Origin: Paraburkholderia aspalathi
Lineage (GTDB): Bacteria; Pseudomonadota; Gammaproteobacteria; Burkholderiales; Burkholderiaceae
Length of the DNA stretch: 64,000 bases
Assembly: GCF_900116445.1 (NCBI RefSeq)
Contig: NZ_FPBH01000025.1
Span: 62,001-126,000, forward strand
Direction of reading: 5' to 3'
Shown here: in pieces, positions 26,112 through 34,746 of the stretch
How positions within the stretch are numbered: the first letter of the stretch is position 1
How the letters are laid out: each line of letters starts with the position of its first letter
The notes under the pieces: generated by a model
What the model was told of the DNA's origin: nothing
The model's database searches: none
The model's input: only the letters and a program-made list of their open reading frames with translations
Program-made: the position numbers and the translations under genes

Positions 26112-26819
26112 CTACGGAGTCGCGATATTGCCGCTTTCAGGCACGTGATCCCATGCCTGCTCGATTGCCTGGAGCGCGCTCAACACGATCGACCGGTTCA
26201 GCGCTGCTGCAAGCACCCCATCGCGCTCCGAATACGCCTCGCAAAGTCGCTGATGATCGGCGCATGAGCGCTGCAAACGTCCCGGCAACGACGTACTCAA
26301 ACGACGCAACCGGTTGGTGCGCATGCGCATCGAGTCCAGTACTTCCTTGAAAATGCCGTTACCGCACACACGGAGTTCCTCGTCGCGAAACGCGACGTTC
26401 GCCCAGAAATAGCCGTCGACATCGCCTCGCGCGGCAACTTCGGCGAGACGGCGATGAGCGTCCCAGAGCGATTGGATGTCGGCGTCGGCCGCGTGTTCGA
26501 CAATCGCGGCCGACACCTGTGCGTAAAGAATCGCACGCAATTGATAGATCTCGCGCACGTCCTTCAGCTTGACTGCCGACACGCGCGGGCGGTGGCGCGG
26601 CGACCAGTCGACCAGTCCTTCGCGGCTCAACACGAACAGCGCCTCGCGCACCGGTGTGCGACTGACGTTGAACCGTTTTGCCAGATCAACAGAGTTCAGA
26701 TCGTCGCCGGGCAACAATCGCCCCTCGATGATTCCGCGCGCCACCCAGTCGACGATCTCCGTGACCGGCGGCGATTCGGTGTCCCCTTCGATCTTGCTTC
26801 TGTCGACATTCTGGCTCAT
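26112..26819 (-). CDS. GntR-family regulator (FadR/FCD subfamily)
   Basis: A 235-residue regulator. The winged helix (residues ~18-85, NSVDLAKRFNVSRTPVREALFVL) is followed by an all-helical FCD ligand domain. It is divergent from the MmgE/PrpD pair, and a perfect 12-base palindrome (26994-27005) lies in the intergenic region, so it probably represses or activates those genes in response to a carboxylate. The effector is not known. Confidence 0.88.
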   Translation of the reverse strand: MSQNVDRSKIEGDTESPPVTEIVDWVARGIIEGRLLPGDDLNSVDLAKRFNVSRTPVREALFVLSREGLVDWSPRHRPRVSAVKLKDVREIYQLRAILYAQVSAAIVEHAADADIQSLWDAHRRLAEVAARGDVDGYFWANVAFRDEELRVCGNGIFKEVLDSMRMRTNRLRRLSTSLPGRLQRSCADHQRLCEAYSERDGVLAAALNRSIVLSALQAIEQAWDHVPESGNIATP

Positions 26820-26993
26820 CGCAATTCCTCATTCGATCGGTATGGCTCCCGTGCCACCAAACCAACTCTACCAAACGGTGCCGACTCGCCCCCCTGCCTC
26901 AAGGACGGCAGGCCTTTCTCATTTCCACCAAAGTGAGCACAGTTGGCGTACGTTTCGCCAAAATCCAGCGTAATATTTGACTAGACCACCAAA

Positions 26994-27005
26994 AGTGTCG
27001 ACACT
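26994..27005. promoter_or_regulatory. Perfect palindrome, candidate GntR operator
   Basis: AGTGTCGACACT is a perfect 12-base palindrome 40 bases before the first MmgE/PrpD start, and a partial copy (TCTCGACAC) follows at about 27010. Its position between the divergent GntR gene and its likely targets suggests an operator. Confidence 0.5.
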
Positions 27006-27045
27006 AAGGTCTCGACACAATGCCATAAAAAGCCCCGGAGACGCC

Positions 27046-28530
27046 ATGTTCATGGACGGAGACTTCATATCGGCACGTCGCCGGCTGCTGCGATCGGCGG
27101 GCGCGCTGGCGGCGCTATCGATCATGCCGCTGCGCGTCGCCAGCGCGGCAAACGAGGACGGCAATGAGGGCGCGAAAGGCGCCGATATCACCGGCCAGCT
27201 CGCGCGTTACATGGTGTCGGCGCGCGATACGCCGCTGCCCGAGGCGGCGATGGTCGCCTGCAAGCAGCGCATCCTCGATACGTTCGGCGCAATGGTTTCC
27301 GGCGCGCGGATGCGGCCCGGCATGATGGCGTCGAACTACGTGCACGAATTGGGCGGCGAACCGCAGGCATCGGTGATTGGATCGTCGTTTCGCACGACGA
27401 CCGTCAACGCAGCGCTGGCCAACGCCATGTGCGCACACTCCGACGAAACCGATGACTTCGAGCCGGTGACAAAGGCGCATCCCGGCAGTTCAGTGGTGCC
27501 GGCGGCACTCGCGGTCGGCGAACATCAGGCACAAAGCGGCGAGGCAATGATCCAGGCTGTCGCACTCGGATACGATCTCGCCTGTCGGCTGTTGATGGCA
27601 CTCGGGCCCGATCTCGTGAGAGGTTCGCATCGGAGTGCCGAGGGCACCGCTTCGACGTTCGGCTCGCTCGGTGCAGCGGCATCGATGGCGAGGCTCGACG
27701 AAACCCAGATGCGCTATGCACTTTCCTACTCGGCGCAACAGGTGTCGGGACTCTGGAGCTGGGTCAAGGACAAGGACCACATCGAAAAGGCCTTCGATTT
27801 TGCCGGCATGGGTGCGCGCAACGGCGTGACGGCAGTCGGCATGGTTCGGTCGGGTATGACCGGCGTCTACGATGTGCTTGATGGCACGCACAACCTGTTC
27901 ATCGCGCTATCGACGAAGCCGAGCCCGCAAGCCATGCTCGACGGACTCGGCACCCGCTTCTACGTGACCGAAACGGCCATCAAGACTTACTCGGTCGGTT
28001 ATCCGATCCAGTCGCCCCTCGACGCGTTGCTGAGCCTGCGCAAGCAGTACGGCCTGACGCCGGATAACGTGCGCAGCATCGTCGTGCGGATTCCGTCGGA
28101 CGCGGAAGGCATCGTCGGCGACAGTGCGATGCCCGACGTCAACTGTCAGCACCTGGTGGCGCTCGCACTGGTCAAAGGCGCGGTGTCGTTTCGCGACAGT
28201 CACGATGTCGCGTTGATGCACGATCCGGTGATCGTCGCGCAGCGCGCGAAAGTCACCGTGCAACCCGACCAGTCGTTGATGGACCCCGCCGCGCCGCGCG
28301 GCGCCAAAGTAGAAGTCACGCTCACGGATGGCCGCACCGTAGACCACTTCACGCGCTTTCCGCCCGGCACGAAGGAGAACCCGCTGTCCACCGAGGCCGT
28401 CAACGCGAAAGCGCGCGATCTGATGGCGCCCGTACTCGGCGCGGCGAAAACCGCCAGGCTGATCGAGAGGATTAACCACCTGGAGACGCTTAAGGACATT
28501 CGCGAACTCAGGCCGTTGATCACGACATGA
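27046..28530 (+). CDS. MmgE/PrpD family protein with Tat-type signal peptide (first)
   Basis: A 494-residue protein of the MmgE/PrpD fold, which includes 2-methylcitrate dehydratase and cis-aconitate decarboxylase. Residues ~80-490 cover the family (ANAMCAHSDETDDFEP, HPGSSVVPAALAVGEH, ETAIKTYSVGYPIQ). The N terminus SARRRLLRSAG followed by a hydrophobic stretch and AxA (VASA) looks like a twin-arginine signal, so the product may be periplasmic, unusual for this family. The ATG at 27046 follows CCGGAGACG. The second homologue follows 97 bases later. The reaction is not identified. Confidence 0.85.
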   Translation: MFMDGDFISARRRLLRSAGALAALSIMPLRVASAANEDGNEGAKGADITGQLARYMVSARDTPLPEAAMVACKQRILDTFGAMVSGARMRPGMMASNYVHELGGEPQASVIGSSFRTTTVNAALANAMCAHSDETDDFEPVTKAHPGSSVVPAALAVGEHQAQSGEAMIQAVALGYDLACRLLMALGPDLVRGSHRSAEGTASTFGSLGAAASMARLDETQMRYALSYSAQQVSGLWSWVKDKDHIEKAFDFAGMGARNGVTAVGMVRSGMTGVYDVLDGTHNLFIALSTKPSPQAMLDGLGTRFYVTETAIKTYSVGYPIQSPLDALLSLRKQYGLTPDNVRSIVVRIPSDAEGIVGDSAMPDVNCQHLVALALVKGAVSFRDSHDVALMHDPVIVAQRAKVTVQPDQSLMDPAAPRGAKVEVTLTDGRTVDHFTRFPPGTKENPLSTEAVNAKARDLMAPVLGAAKTARLIERINHLETLKDIRELRPLITT

Positions 28531-28627
28531 CGTGTCCGTGCGCGAGCTCATCCAGCATCCAGCAAGCCTTGAAGGTGAAAACTGCCCTCCAGGCTATCGA
28601 ATATCGAACCTGAAGGAGACAATTTTC

Positions 28628-30118
28628 ATGTCTACGATCGACCGGCGTCATTTTCTGAAAACAGGTGCTGTGGGCGCCCTGGCATCGGCGGCCGCCAGCA
28701 AGGCGGTATTCGCTCAAGCGCCAGACGCAGCCAGTGCGACCTCCGTGCCTGTGCCCACCAACGGCGACGCCGCACGCCCGCCGAAAGTCACGCGCATCCT
28801 CGCGGAGTTTATCGTCAAGACTGGTTATCAGGACTTGCCCGCGCAGGTCCGCAAGGAAGGCGTGCGGACATTGATGAACTGGGTCGGAGTCGCTGTCGGT
28901 GGTTCGCATGACGAAACCGTGGATCGCGCGGTGGCGGCGCTCACACCGTTTTCCGGGCCGCCGCAGGCAAACCTGCTTGGCCGTACCGAGCGCTTCGACA
29001 TCATGAACGCGGCATTTATCAACGGCGTCAGCAGTCACATTTTCGATTACGACGATACCCATCTGAAGACGATTATTCATCCGGCCGGTCCAGTCGTATC
29101 CGCCATTCTGGCGTACTCACAGTATCGCCCGGTGTCGGGCAAAGACTTTCTGAATGCGCTCGTGCTCGGCGTGGAAACGGAATTGCGCATCGGCAATGCC
29201 GTATATCCGAACCACTACGATGTCGGCTGGCATATCACGGGCACGTGCGGTGTATTCGGTGCGGCGGCCGCGACCGGCAAACTCATGGGCTTGAGCGTTC
29301 AACAAATGATCTGGGCACTAGGCCTCGCCGCGTCGCAGCCGGTCGGGCTGCGGGAATCTTTCGGCTCGATGAACAAGAGCTTCAACCCAGGGCGCGCGGC
29401 CGCCGATGGTATTTTCGCCGCGCTGCTGGCAGGCAAGGATTACACCAGTTCGGACGGCATGATCGAAGCGAAACGGGGATGGGCGAACACCATCAGCACC
29501 AAACAGGACTACCGCGAAATCACCGAGGGCTTGGGCTCCCATTACGAGTCGACGTTAAACACTTACAAGCCTTTTGCGTGCGGCATCGTGATCCACCCGG
29601 CGATCGACGCAGCAATCCAGCTTCGCAATCAATACCATCTGAAAGCTGAGCAGATCGACCGTATCGATTTGCGCGTGAATCCTCTCGTCATCGAACTAAC
29701 CGGCAAGAAGACCCCGCAGATCGGCCTCGAGGGCAAGTTCAGCATCTATCACGCAGTGGCGATCGCCGTGATCGACGGAGCAGCGGGTGAAAAGCAGTTC
29801 AGCGACGCGAAAGTACGTGACCCGATGACGGTGGCACTGCGAGAGAAGGTAAATACCATCATCGACCCGGCGGTCAAACCGGAGCAGGTCGACATGACCA
29901 TCACGCTAAAGGACGGACGCAAGCTGCATAAATTCATCCAGCACGCGATCGGCAGCACCGAAGTGCCGATGACCGATCAGCAACTCGAGAAGAAATTCTC
30001 GGATCTGACCGAAGGCATTCTTTCGCCGGATCGAACACGCAAGCTGATCGACACGTGCTGGCAAGTCGAGCAGCTGAACAGCGCCGGCGAAATCGCCCTG
30101 TCCGCGCTACCGCAGTAA
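28628..30118 (+). CDS. MmgE/PrpD family protein with Tat-type signal peptide (second)
   Basis: A 496-residue MmgE/PrpD paralogue of the preceding gene. The N terminus DRRHFLKTGAVGALASAAASKAVFA is a textbook twin-arginine signal, so periplasmic export is expected. Family motifs include FDYDDTHLKTIIHPAGPV, LGVETELRIGN and KPFACGIVIHPAID. The ATG at 28628 follows GAAGGAGACAATTTTC. The two paralogues probably form an operon under the divergent GntR regulator and may form a hetero-oligomer or act on related substrates. The gene is convergent with the LysR gene at 30146. Substrate unknown. Confidence 0.87.
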   Translation: MSTIDRRHFLKTGAVGALASAAASKAVFAQAPDAASATSVPVPTNGDAARPPKVTRILAEFIVKTGYQDLPAQVRKEGVRTLMNWVGVAVGGSHDETVDRAVAALTPFSGPPQANLLGRTERFDIMNAAFINGVSSHIFDYDDTHLKTIIHPAGPVVSAILAYSQYRPVSGKDFLNALVLGVETELRIGNAVYPNHYDVGWHITGTCGVFGAAAATGKLMGLSVQQMIWALGLAASQPVGLRESFGSMNKSFNPGRAAADGIFAALLAGKDYTSSDGMIEAKRGWANTISTKQDYREITEGLGSHYESTLNTYKPFACGIVIHPAIDAAIQLRNQYHLKAEQIDRIDLRVNPLVIELTGKKTPQIGLEGKFSIYHAVAIAVIDGAAGEKQFSDAKVRDPMTVALREKVNTIIDPAVKPEQVDMTITLKDGRKLHKFIQHAIGSTEVPMTDQQLEKKFSDLTEGILSPDRTRKLIDTCWQVEQLNSAGEIALSALPQ

Positions 30119-30145
30119 CTGAAAAAGCAGCAAAAGCGCTCCGTT

Positions 30146-31078
30146 TCACCGCTCATCAAACCGCCGCACGATATCGCCCATCAGATTGCGCAACCACACG
30201 TTGCCCTCGTCCTGATCGAAATGCTCGTGCCAATGCATCGTGACGGCCGCCATCGGCAACGTAACCGGCAACTCGTAAAGCTGAAACCCGCCATCACGAT
30301 TGAAAATCTGCGCGAGACGCCGCGGCAGCGTCGCGAACAGATCGGTCACCGCCAGCACGCTCGGCAAGGCCACGAAATGCGGTAGCTCCAACGCAATATG
30401 CCGGCCCACACCTTGCGCACGAAACGCGTCGTCGAGTGCATAGTGGCTGTGCTCGACCGACGTGATCTGCACGTGCGACGCGTCCAGAAACGTCTTCATG
30501 GCCAGTTCTTTCGTGCGTGGCAGGCCGCGCCGTTTGCGTGTCATGCAAACGTAAGTCTCTTCGAACAGCGCCTGATGACGTGTGCGCGCGGTCAAGGTCG
30601 GCAGATTGCCGATTGCAAAATCGAGCCGGCTGGCGCGCAACGCATCTTCGATTTCTTCCACCGGTAGCGGCTCGATGCGCAACTTCACGCGCGGCGCCTG
30701 CCGATGCAACGCCTCGCAAATCGGCGGCAAGTACGCCAACTCGCCCGCATCGGACAGCGATAAGCGGAACGTGCGCGTGCTCACCGCGGGATCGAAGTGC
30801 TCCGCATAGCGCAGTGCTTCACGCACCGTATCCAGCGCCCGCGCGACGATGCCCGACAGTTCGAGCGCGATCGGCGTGGGCTGCATGCCGGCTCGCGTGC
30901 GAATAAACAGCGGATCGTCGAACAGGGTTCGCAAACGCCCCAGCGAGTAACTGATCGCCGGCTGTGAAAGTGCAAGCCGCTGACCGGCCCGCGTGAGGCT
31001 GCGCTCCTCGACGATCGCCTGGAAAACGCGCAGCAGATTGAGGTCGACGTGGTCTAGCGAATTCATCAAGATATCCAT
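30146..31078 (-). CDS. LysR-type regulator divergent from iacCD
   Basis: A 310-residue LysR regulator of the NodD/LinR-like type (LDHVDLNLLRVFQAIVEERSLTRAG start, helix-turn-helix RLALSQPAISYSLGRL, effector domain after residue 95). It is divergent from the dioxygenase genes with a 92-base AT-rich gap containing an ATTGAT/ATCAAT dyad. As I recall, a LysR regulator called IacR2 belongs to the Paraburkholderia iac system; this gene sits where that one would be expected, but I have not verified identity. The start could also be an ATG four codons in. Confidence 0.87.
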   Translation of the reverse strand: MDILMNSLDHVDLNLLRVFQAIVEERSLTRAGQRLALSQPAISYSLGRLRTLFDDPLFIRTRAGMQPTPIALELSGIVARALDTVREALRYAEHFDPAVSTRTFRLSLSDAGELAYLPPICEALHRQAPRVKLRIEPLPVEEIEDALRASRLDFAIGNLPTLTARTRHQALFEETYVCMTRKRRGLPRTKELAMKTFLDASHVQITSVEHSHYALDDAFRAQGVGRHIALELPHFVALPSVLAVTDLFATLPRRLAQIFNRDGGFQLYELPVTLPMAAVTMHWHEHFDQDEGNVWLRNLMGDIVRRFDER

Positions 31079-31081
31079 GAG

Positions 31082-31110
31082 ATTGATTTTATATTTTATT
31101 TTAGATCAAT
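31082..31110. promoter_or_regulatory. AT-rich dyad upstream of iacC, candidate LysR operator
   Basis: ATTGAT (31082-31087) and ATCAAT (31105-31110) form an inverted repeat around a 17-base AT-rich core in the divergent LysR/iacC promoter region. The AT-richness contrasts with the surrounding DNA. Role inferred from position. Confidence 0.4.
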
Positions 31111-31170
31111 TTGACGCATATCAGTCGCTCAGCGAGACTTTGCTCCATCGACCACCCCACCTACACCACG

Positions 31171-32454
31171 ATGAGCGATTCCTCATATCAGACCGTCGAC
31201 GCGAGCGCCTTGTATCAGCGCGCGCAGTCCGACCGCGTCGCCCCCTCGCTGTACTACGACCCGGCGGTCTTCGAAACCGAACTCGAGCGCATTTTCTACA
31301 AGACGTGGATCTGGGTCGCGCACGAAAGCGAACTGCCGAATCCGGGCGACTTCCGCACCACCACGATCGGCCGTCAGCCGGTGATCGTGGTGCGCGACAA
31401 GAGCGGCGCCGTCAACGTGCTGCAGAACCGCTGCCGCCATCGCGGCGCGACGGTCTGCGAACAGCACAAGGGCAATGCGAAAGGCTTCACGTGCCCCTAT
31501 CACAGCTGGACCTATGGCCTCGACGGCGCATTGCGCGCACTGCCCTACGGCGACGGTTATGAAGGCGTGATCGACAAGACCGAGTTGCCGCTCGCCAGCT
31601 TGCGCGTGGGCATCTATCAAGGTCTGATCTTCGCGAGTTTCAATCAGGAGATCGAGCCGCTCGAAGATTTCCTCGGCGGCGCCAAGCCGTGGATCGACCT
31701 CTTCATGAAGCAAGGCGCGGGCTATCCTATCAAAGCCAACGGCGAACATCGCTTCCGCTTTAACGGTAACTGGAAGATCCAGCTCGAAAACACCACCGAC
31801 CTGTATCACTTCCCGGTCGTCCACAAGTCGTGGATGAAATCGATCGACGACGAAACCGCCGCGGCGATCACGAGCTTCATGACAAGCGACGAAGCCTTCT
31901 GCCGCTCACTCGGCAACGGCCATAGCCTCGCCGTGCTGGTGCCGGAACTCGTCGATCTCGACAAGGACGACGGCGCACCGATTCCTGAACGCTTCCAGGA
32001 ACTCGCCGCCACGCTTGGCGAAAAGCATACGCCCGACGAAGTGCGCCGCATCGTGCGCTCGCTGATGGGCGTCGGTTTCAACCTGAATCTGTTTCCGAAC
32101 CTTGCACTCTCGATGGCGTTTTTCCGCGTGCTGCGGCCCATCTCCGCAAACGAGACGGAAATCCGTCACGTCGCACTGGCCATGGACGGCGGTCCCGACG
32201 AAGCAAACCGCGTGCGTCTGCGCATTCACGAACACTTCCAGGGTCCGTTCGGTTTCGGCAGCCCCGACGACGCCGAAGCATGGGAACGCGTGCAGCGCGG
32301 CTCGCATGCCGGCCCCGATCTGCCGATCCTCGTGAACCGCGGCCTGAATCGCGAGAGCACCGCGCCGAACGGCGAAAAGACCGCACACGCTACCGACGAA
32401 ACCGGGATGCGCGAAGCGTACGCGCAATGGCGCACGATGATGGAGCAAGCATGA
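31171..32454 (+). CDS. iacC: Rieske-type ring-hydroxylating dioxygenase, large subunit
   Basis: A 427-residue oxygenase alpha subunit. The Rieske 2Fe-2S site is CRHRG and CPYHSW (residues ~90-115), and the mononuclear iron facial triad includes DLYHFPVVH near residue 210. In the iac pathway the dioxygenase converts a hydroxylated oxindole-acetate intermediate to catechol. The start at 31171 fits the family. It overlaps the small-subunit start by four bases. No ferredoxin or reductase gene follows. Assignment rests on the neighbourhood with iacA, B, I, H, E and G; alone it would be a generic aromatic dioxygenase. Confidence 0.87.
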   Translation: MSDSSYQTVDASALYQRAQSDRVAPSLYYDPAVFETELERIFYKTWIWVAHESELPNPGDFRTTTIGRQPVIVVRDKSGAVNVLQNRCRHRGATVCEQHKGNAKGFTCPYHSWTYGLDGALRALPYGDGYEGVIDKTELPLASLRVGIYQGLIFASFNQEIEPLEDFLGGAKPWIDLFMKQGAGYPIKANGEHRFRFNGNWKIQLENTTDLYHFPVVHKSWMKSIDDETAAAITSFMTSDEAFCRSLGNGHSLAVLVPELVDLDKDDGAPIPERFQELAATLGEKHTPDEVRRIVRSLMGVGFNLNLFPNLALSMAFFRVLRPISANETEIRHVALAMDGGPDEANRVRLRIHEHFQGPFGFGSPDDAEAWERVQRGSHAGPDLPILVNRGLNRESTAPNGEKTAHATDETGMREAYAQWRTMMEQA

Positions 32455-32951
32455 TGGATGACAGGAACACGCTGTTCTCGCAGAAGACCTTTGCCGGAGC
32501 GATCGAACTCATCTGGCGCGAAGCCGAACTGCTGGACCGCAAGGACTATCACGCGTGGCTTTCGCTGTGGGACCCGGCAGGCTTCTACGTGGTGCCGATC
32601 GATCACGACACCATCGACTTCGCCGCCACGCTGAACTACGCGTACGACGATCAGGACATGCGCGAAAAGCGCGTGCAACGCATGACGTCCGGCTATTCGG
32701 CCTCGGCGAGCGACGCCGCCCGCACAGTGCGCACGGTCTCGCGTTTTACGCTGTCGAGCGATACGAGCGACGAAGTCGAGGTGAGCTCGGCGCAGGTCAT
32801 CGTCGCGTACAAACGCGGCAAGTCGACTCTGTTCGCGGCGGATCTCACGCATCGCATCAGTTTCGCGAGCGGCGAGCCGCGCATCGTGCAGAAGGTGATC
32901 CGCCTGATCGATTCGACCGAGGCGCTCAGCGCGATCGGGTTCCTGCTTTGA
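32451..32951 (+). CDS. iacD: Ring-hydroxylating dioxygenase, small subunit
   Basis: A 166-residue beta subunit of the SnoaL/NTF2-like fold (ELIWREAELLDRKDYHAWLSLW near residue 17). It has a structural role in the hexameric oxygenase. The ATG at 32451 overlaps the large-subunit stop, so the two are coupled for equal synthesis. The tautomerase gene follows after 40 bases. A second NTF2-like protein, IacI, is encoded further down, but it is distinct. Confidence 0.87.
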   Translation: MMDDRNTLFSQKTFAGAIELIWREAELLDRKDYHAWLSLWDPAGFYVVPIDHDTIDFAATLNYAYDDQDMREKRVQRMTSGYSASASDAARTVRTVSRFTLSSDTSDEVEVSSAQVIVAYKRGKSTLFAADLTHRISFASGEPRIVQKVIRLIDSTEALSAIGFLL

Positions 32952-32991
32952 GCCCTGCCGTGATCCCTGAAAACGCAAGCGAAGCAAAACA

Positions 32992-33384
32992 ATGCCCACA
33001 TTAGAGGTTTATCTACCGGCCGGTCACGCAGAAGCGCGTAAAGCGCAACTGATTGCAGGCCTCACTCAGGCCACTGTCGACGCGATCGGCGCACCCGTCG
33101 AATCGGTGCGAGTTCTGCTGAGTGAATTGCCGCCGCACGATTTCGGCATCGGCGGCTCGAGCGCAGCGGATCGTGCAGGCAGCCGCGCATCGCTGCTCGT
33201 GATCGTCGCGATCCTGATTGCGGGCCGCACGCCCGCGCAAAAGACCGCGCTGATCGCCATGCTCAGTGAAACGAGTGCTGCTGTGCTCGACTCGCCGCTC
33301 GACGCCACCCGCGTGATGATCAAAGACATTCCGAATACCGACTTCGGTATCGGCGGCCAGACCGCGAAGTCACTCGGGCGCTAG
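32992..33384 (+). CDS. Tandem 4-oxalocrotonate tautomerase-like protein
   Basis: A 130-residue protein made of two tautomerase repeats. The first has Pro at position 2 (MPTLEVYLPAG), the catalytic Pro1 after Met removal; both halves end with a DFGIGG motif (near residues 49 and 119). The second half lacks an internal Pro1. Canonical 4-oxalocrotonate tautomerase is ~62 residues and acts in meta-cleavage, which is not encoded here, so its substrate is probably an indole-acetate intermediate or a keto-enol product. It lies between iacD and the transporter. In related Paraburkholderia iac loci an uncharacterised gene occupies a similar place. Confidence 0.82.
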   Translation: MPTLEVYLPAGHAEARKAQLIAGLTQATVDAIGAPVESVRVLLSELPPHDFGIGGSSAADRAGSRASLLVIVAILIAGRTPAQKTALIAMLSETSAAVLDSPLDATRVMIKDIPNTDFGIGGQTAKSLGR

Positions 33385-33422
33385 CGTCCCTTCCCCCCAC
33401 AAGCGAACCAGCGAGCACGACG

Positions 33423-34739
33423 ATGCCAAACGACACGCTTTCTCCCTCGGCCGTATCAGCCGCCACGCCAGCGGCGCCTGCGACCTCGCGGACACTGCGG
33501 CGGATAATCGTCGCCTCCGTGATCGGCAACGCGCTCGAGTGGTATGACTTTTTTCTGTACGGCACGGCCGCGGCCCTGATCTTCGGGCCGTTGTTCTTCC
33601 CGCTGCACGGCGACCCGCTGATGGGCACCCTCGCCGCGTTTGCGGGCTTCGCGATCGGCTTCCTGGCGCGGCCGCTAGGCGGCATCGTGTTCGGGCACAT
33701 CGGCGACCGGCATGGCCGCAAACGCGCGCTCGTCGTGACGCTGATGATGATGGGCGTCGCGACCTTCGGCATTGGCCTGTTGCCGACGTTCTCGCAGATC
33801 GGTTTCCTCGCGCCTATCGCGCTCATCTGTTTGCGGGTCGTGCAAGGCATCGCATCCGGCGGCGAATGGGGCGGTGGCGTGCTGCTCATCAGCGAGAGCG
33901 CACCGGCGAATCGCCGTGGCTACTACGCATCGTTCAGTCAGTTGGGCGTGGCGGGAGGCTTCGTGCTGTCGGCGGCCGCGTTCTATCTGGTGCAGCGGCT
34001 GCCAGTAGAGAGCTTCATGTCGTGGGGCTGGCGCCTGCCGTTTCTCGCTAGCGTGCTGATCTTCGGCGTAGGTGTCTATATTCGCCGAAGCCTGCCCGAG
34101 AGCCGCGACTTTACCGCGGCCAAACCGAAGCACATGCCGGTGCTGACCGTGCTGCGCAATCACCCGAAGCAGGTATTGCAGGCCATGGGGCTGCGTATCG
34201 CCGAAAACGGCGGCACGTATATCTTCCTTTCGTTCGTGCTGGTGTACGGCAAGACGATCGGTGTGCCGGTCTCGGTGATGCTCGGCGGCGTGATGCTCGC
34301 GATGTTGCTCGAACTCGCCACGATCGTGCTGTGGGGGCGGCTATCGGATGTGATCGGCCGGCGGCCGGTGTATATGATCGGCGCGCTCGGCCTCGTCGTG
34401 ATCGCGTTTCCCGCGTTCTGGCTGATCGATACGCATGAACCGTTGCTGGTGTTCCTCTCGCTCGCATTAGGTTTGCCCTTCTGCCACGCCGCGATGATCG
34501 GTACACAGCCCGCGCTGATGGGTGAACTCTTTCCCACCGAGGTCCGCTATTCGGGCATGGCGCTAGGCCATGAAATTGCCTCGGTGTTTTCCGGCGGACT
34601 CGCACCTCTCGTCGCTATCGCGCTGTATTCGAAGTTCCATGCGCCCTGGCCAGTCGCGTTGATGCTGATCGGCTTCGGCCTCATCACCGCGATCACACTC
34701 GTGACCATTCCGAAGAACATCAACACGGCGCATGACTGA
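33423..34739 (+). CDS. MFS transporter, MHS family, linked to iac genes
   Basis: A 438-residue inner-membrane symporter with about 12 hydrophobic segments, starting VIGNALEWYDFFLYG and carrying GDRHGRKRALVVTLMMMG. It follows the tautomerase by 38 bases and is the last gene of the iacCD block, so import of indole-3-acetate or a related aromatic acid is the natural inference (a transporter called IacT1 is part of the Paraburkholderia system as I recall). It is convergent with the PAS histidine kinase gene, with seven bases between the stops. Confidence 0.87.
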   Translation: MPNDTLSPSAVSAATPAAPATSRTLRRIIVASVIGNALEWYDFFLYGTAAALIFGPLFFPLHGDPLMGTLAAFAGFAIGFLARPLGGIVFGHIGDRHGRKRALVVTLMMMGVATFGIGLLPTFSQIGFLAPIALICLRVVQGIASGGEWGGGVLLISESAPANRRGYYASFSQLGVAGGFVLSAAAFYLVQRLPVESFMSWGWRLPFLASVLIFGVGVYIRRSLPESRDFTAAKPKHMPVLTVLRNHPKQVLQAMGLRIAENGGTYIFLSFVLVYGKTIGVPVSVMLGGVMLAMLLELATIVLWGRLSDVIGRRPVYMIGALGLVVIAFPAFWLIDTHEPLLVFLSLALGLPFCHAAMIGTQPALMGELFPTEVRYSGMALGHEIASVFSGGLAPLVAIALYSKFHAPWPVALMLIGFGLITAITLVTIPKNINTAHD

Positions 34740-34746
34740 AATGCGA

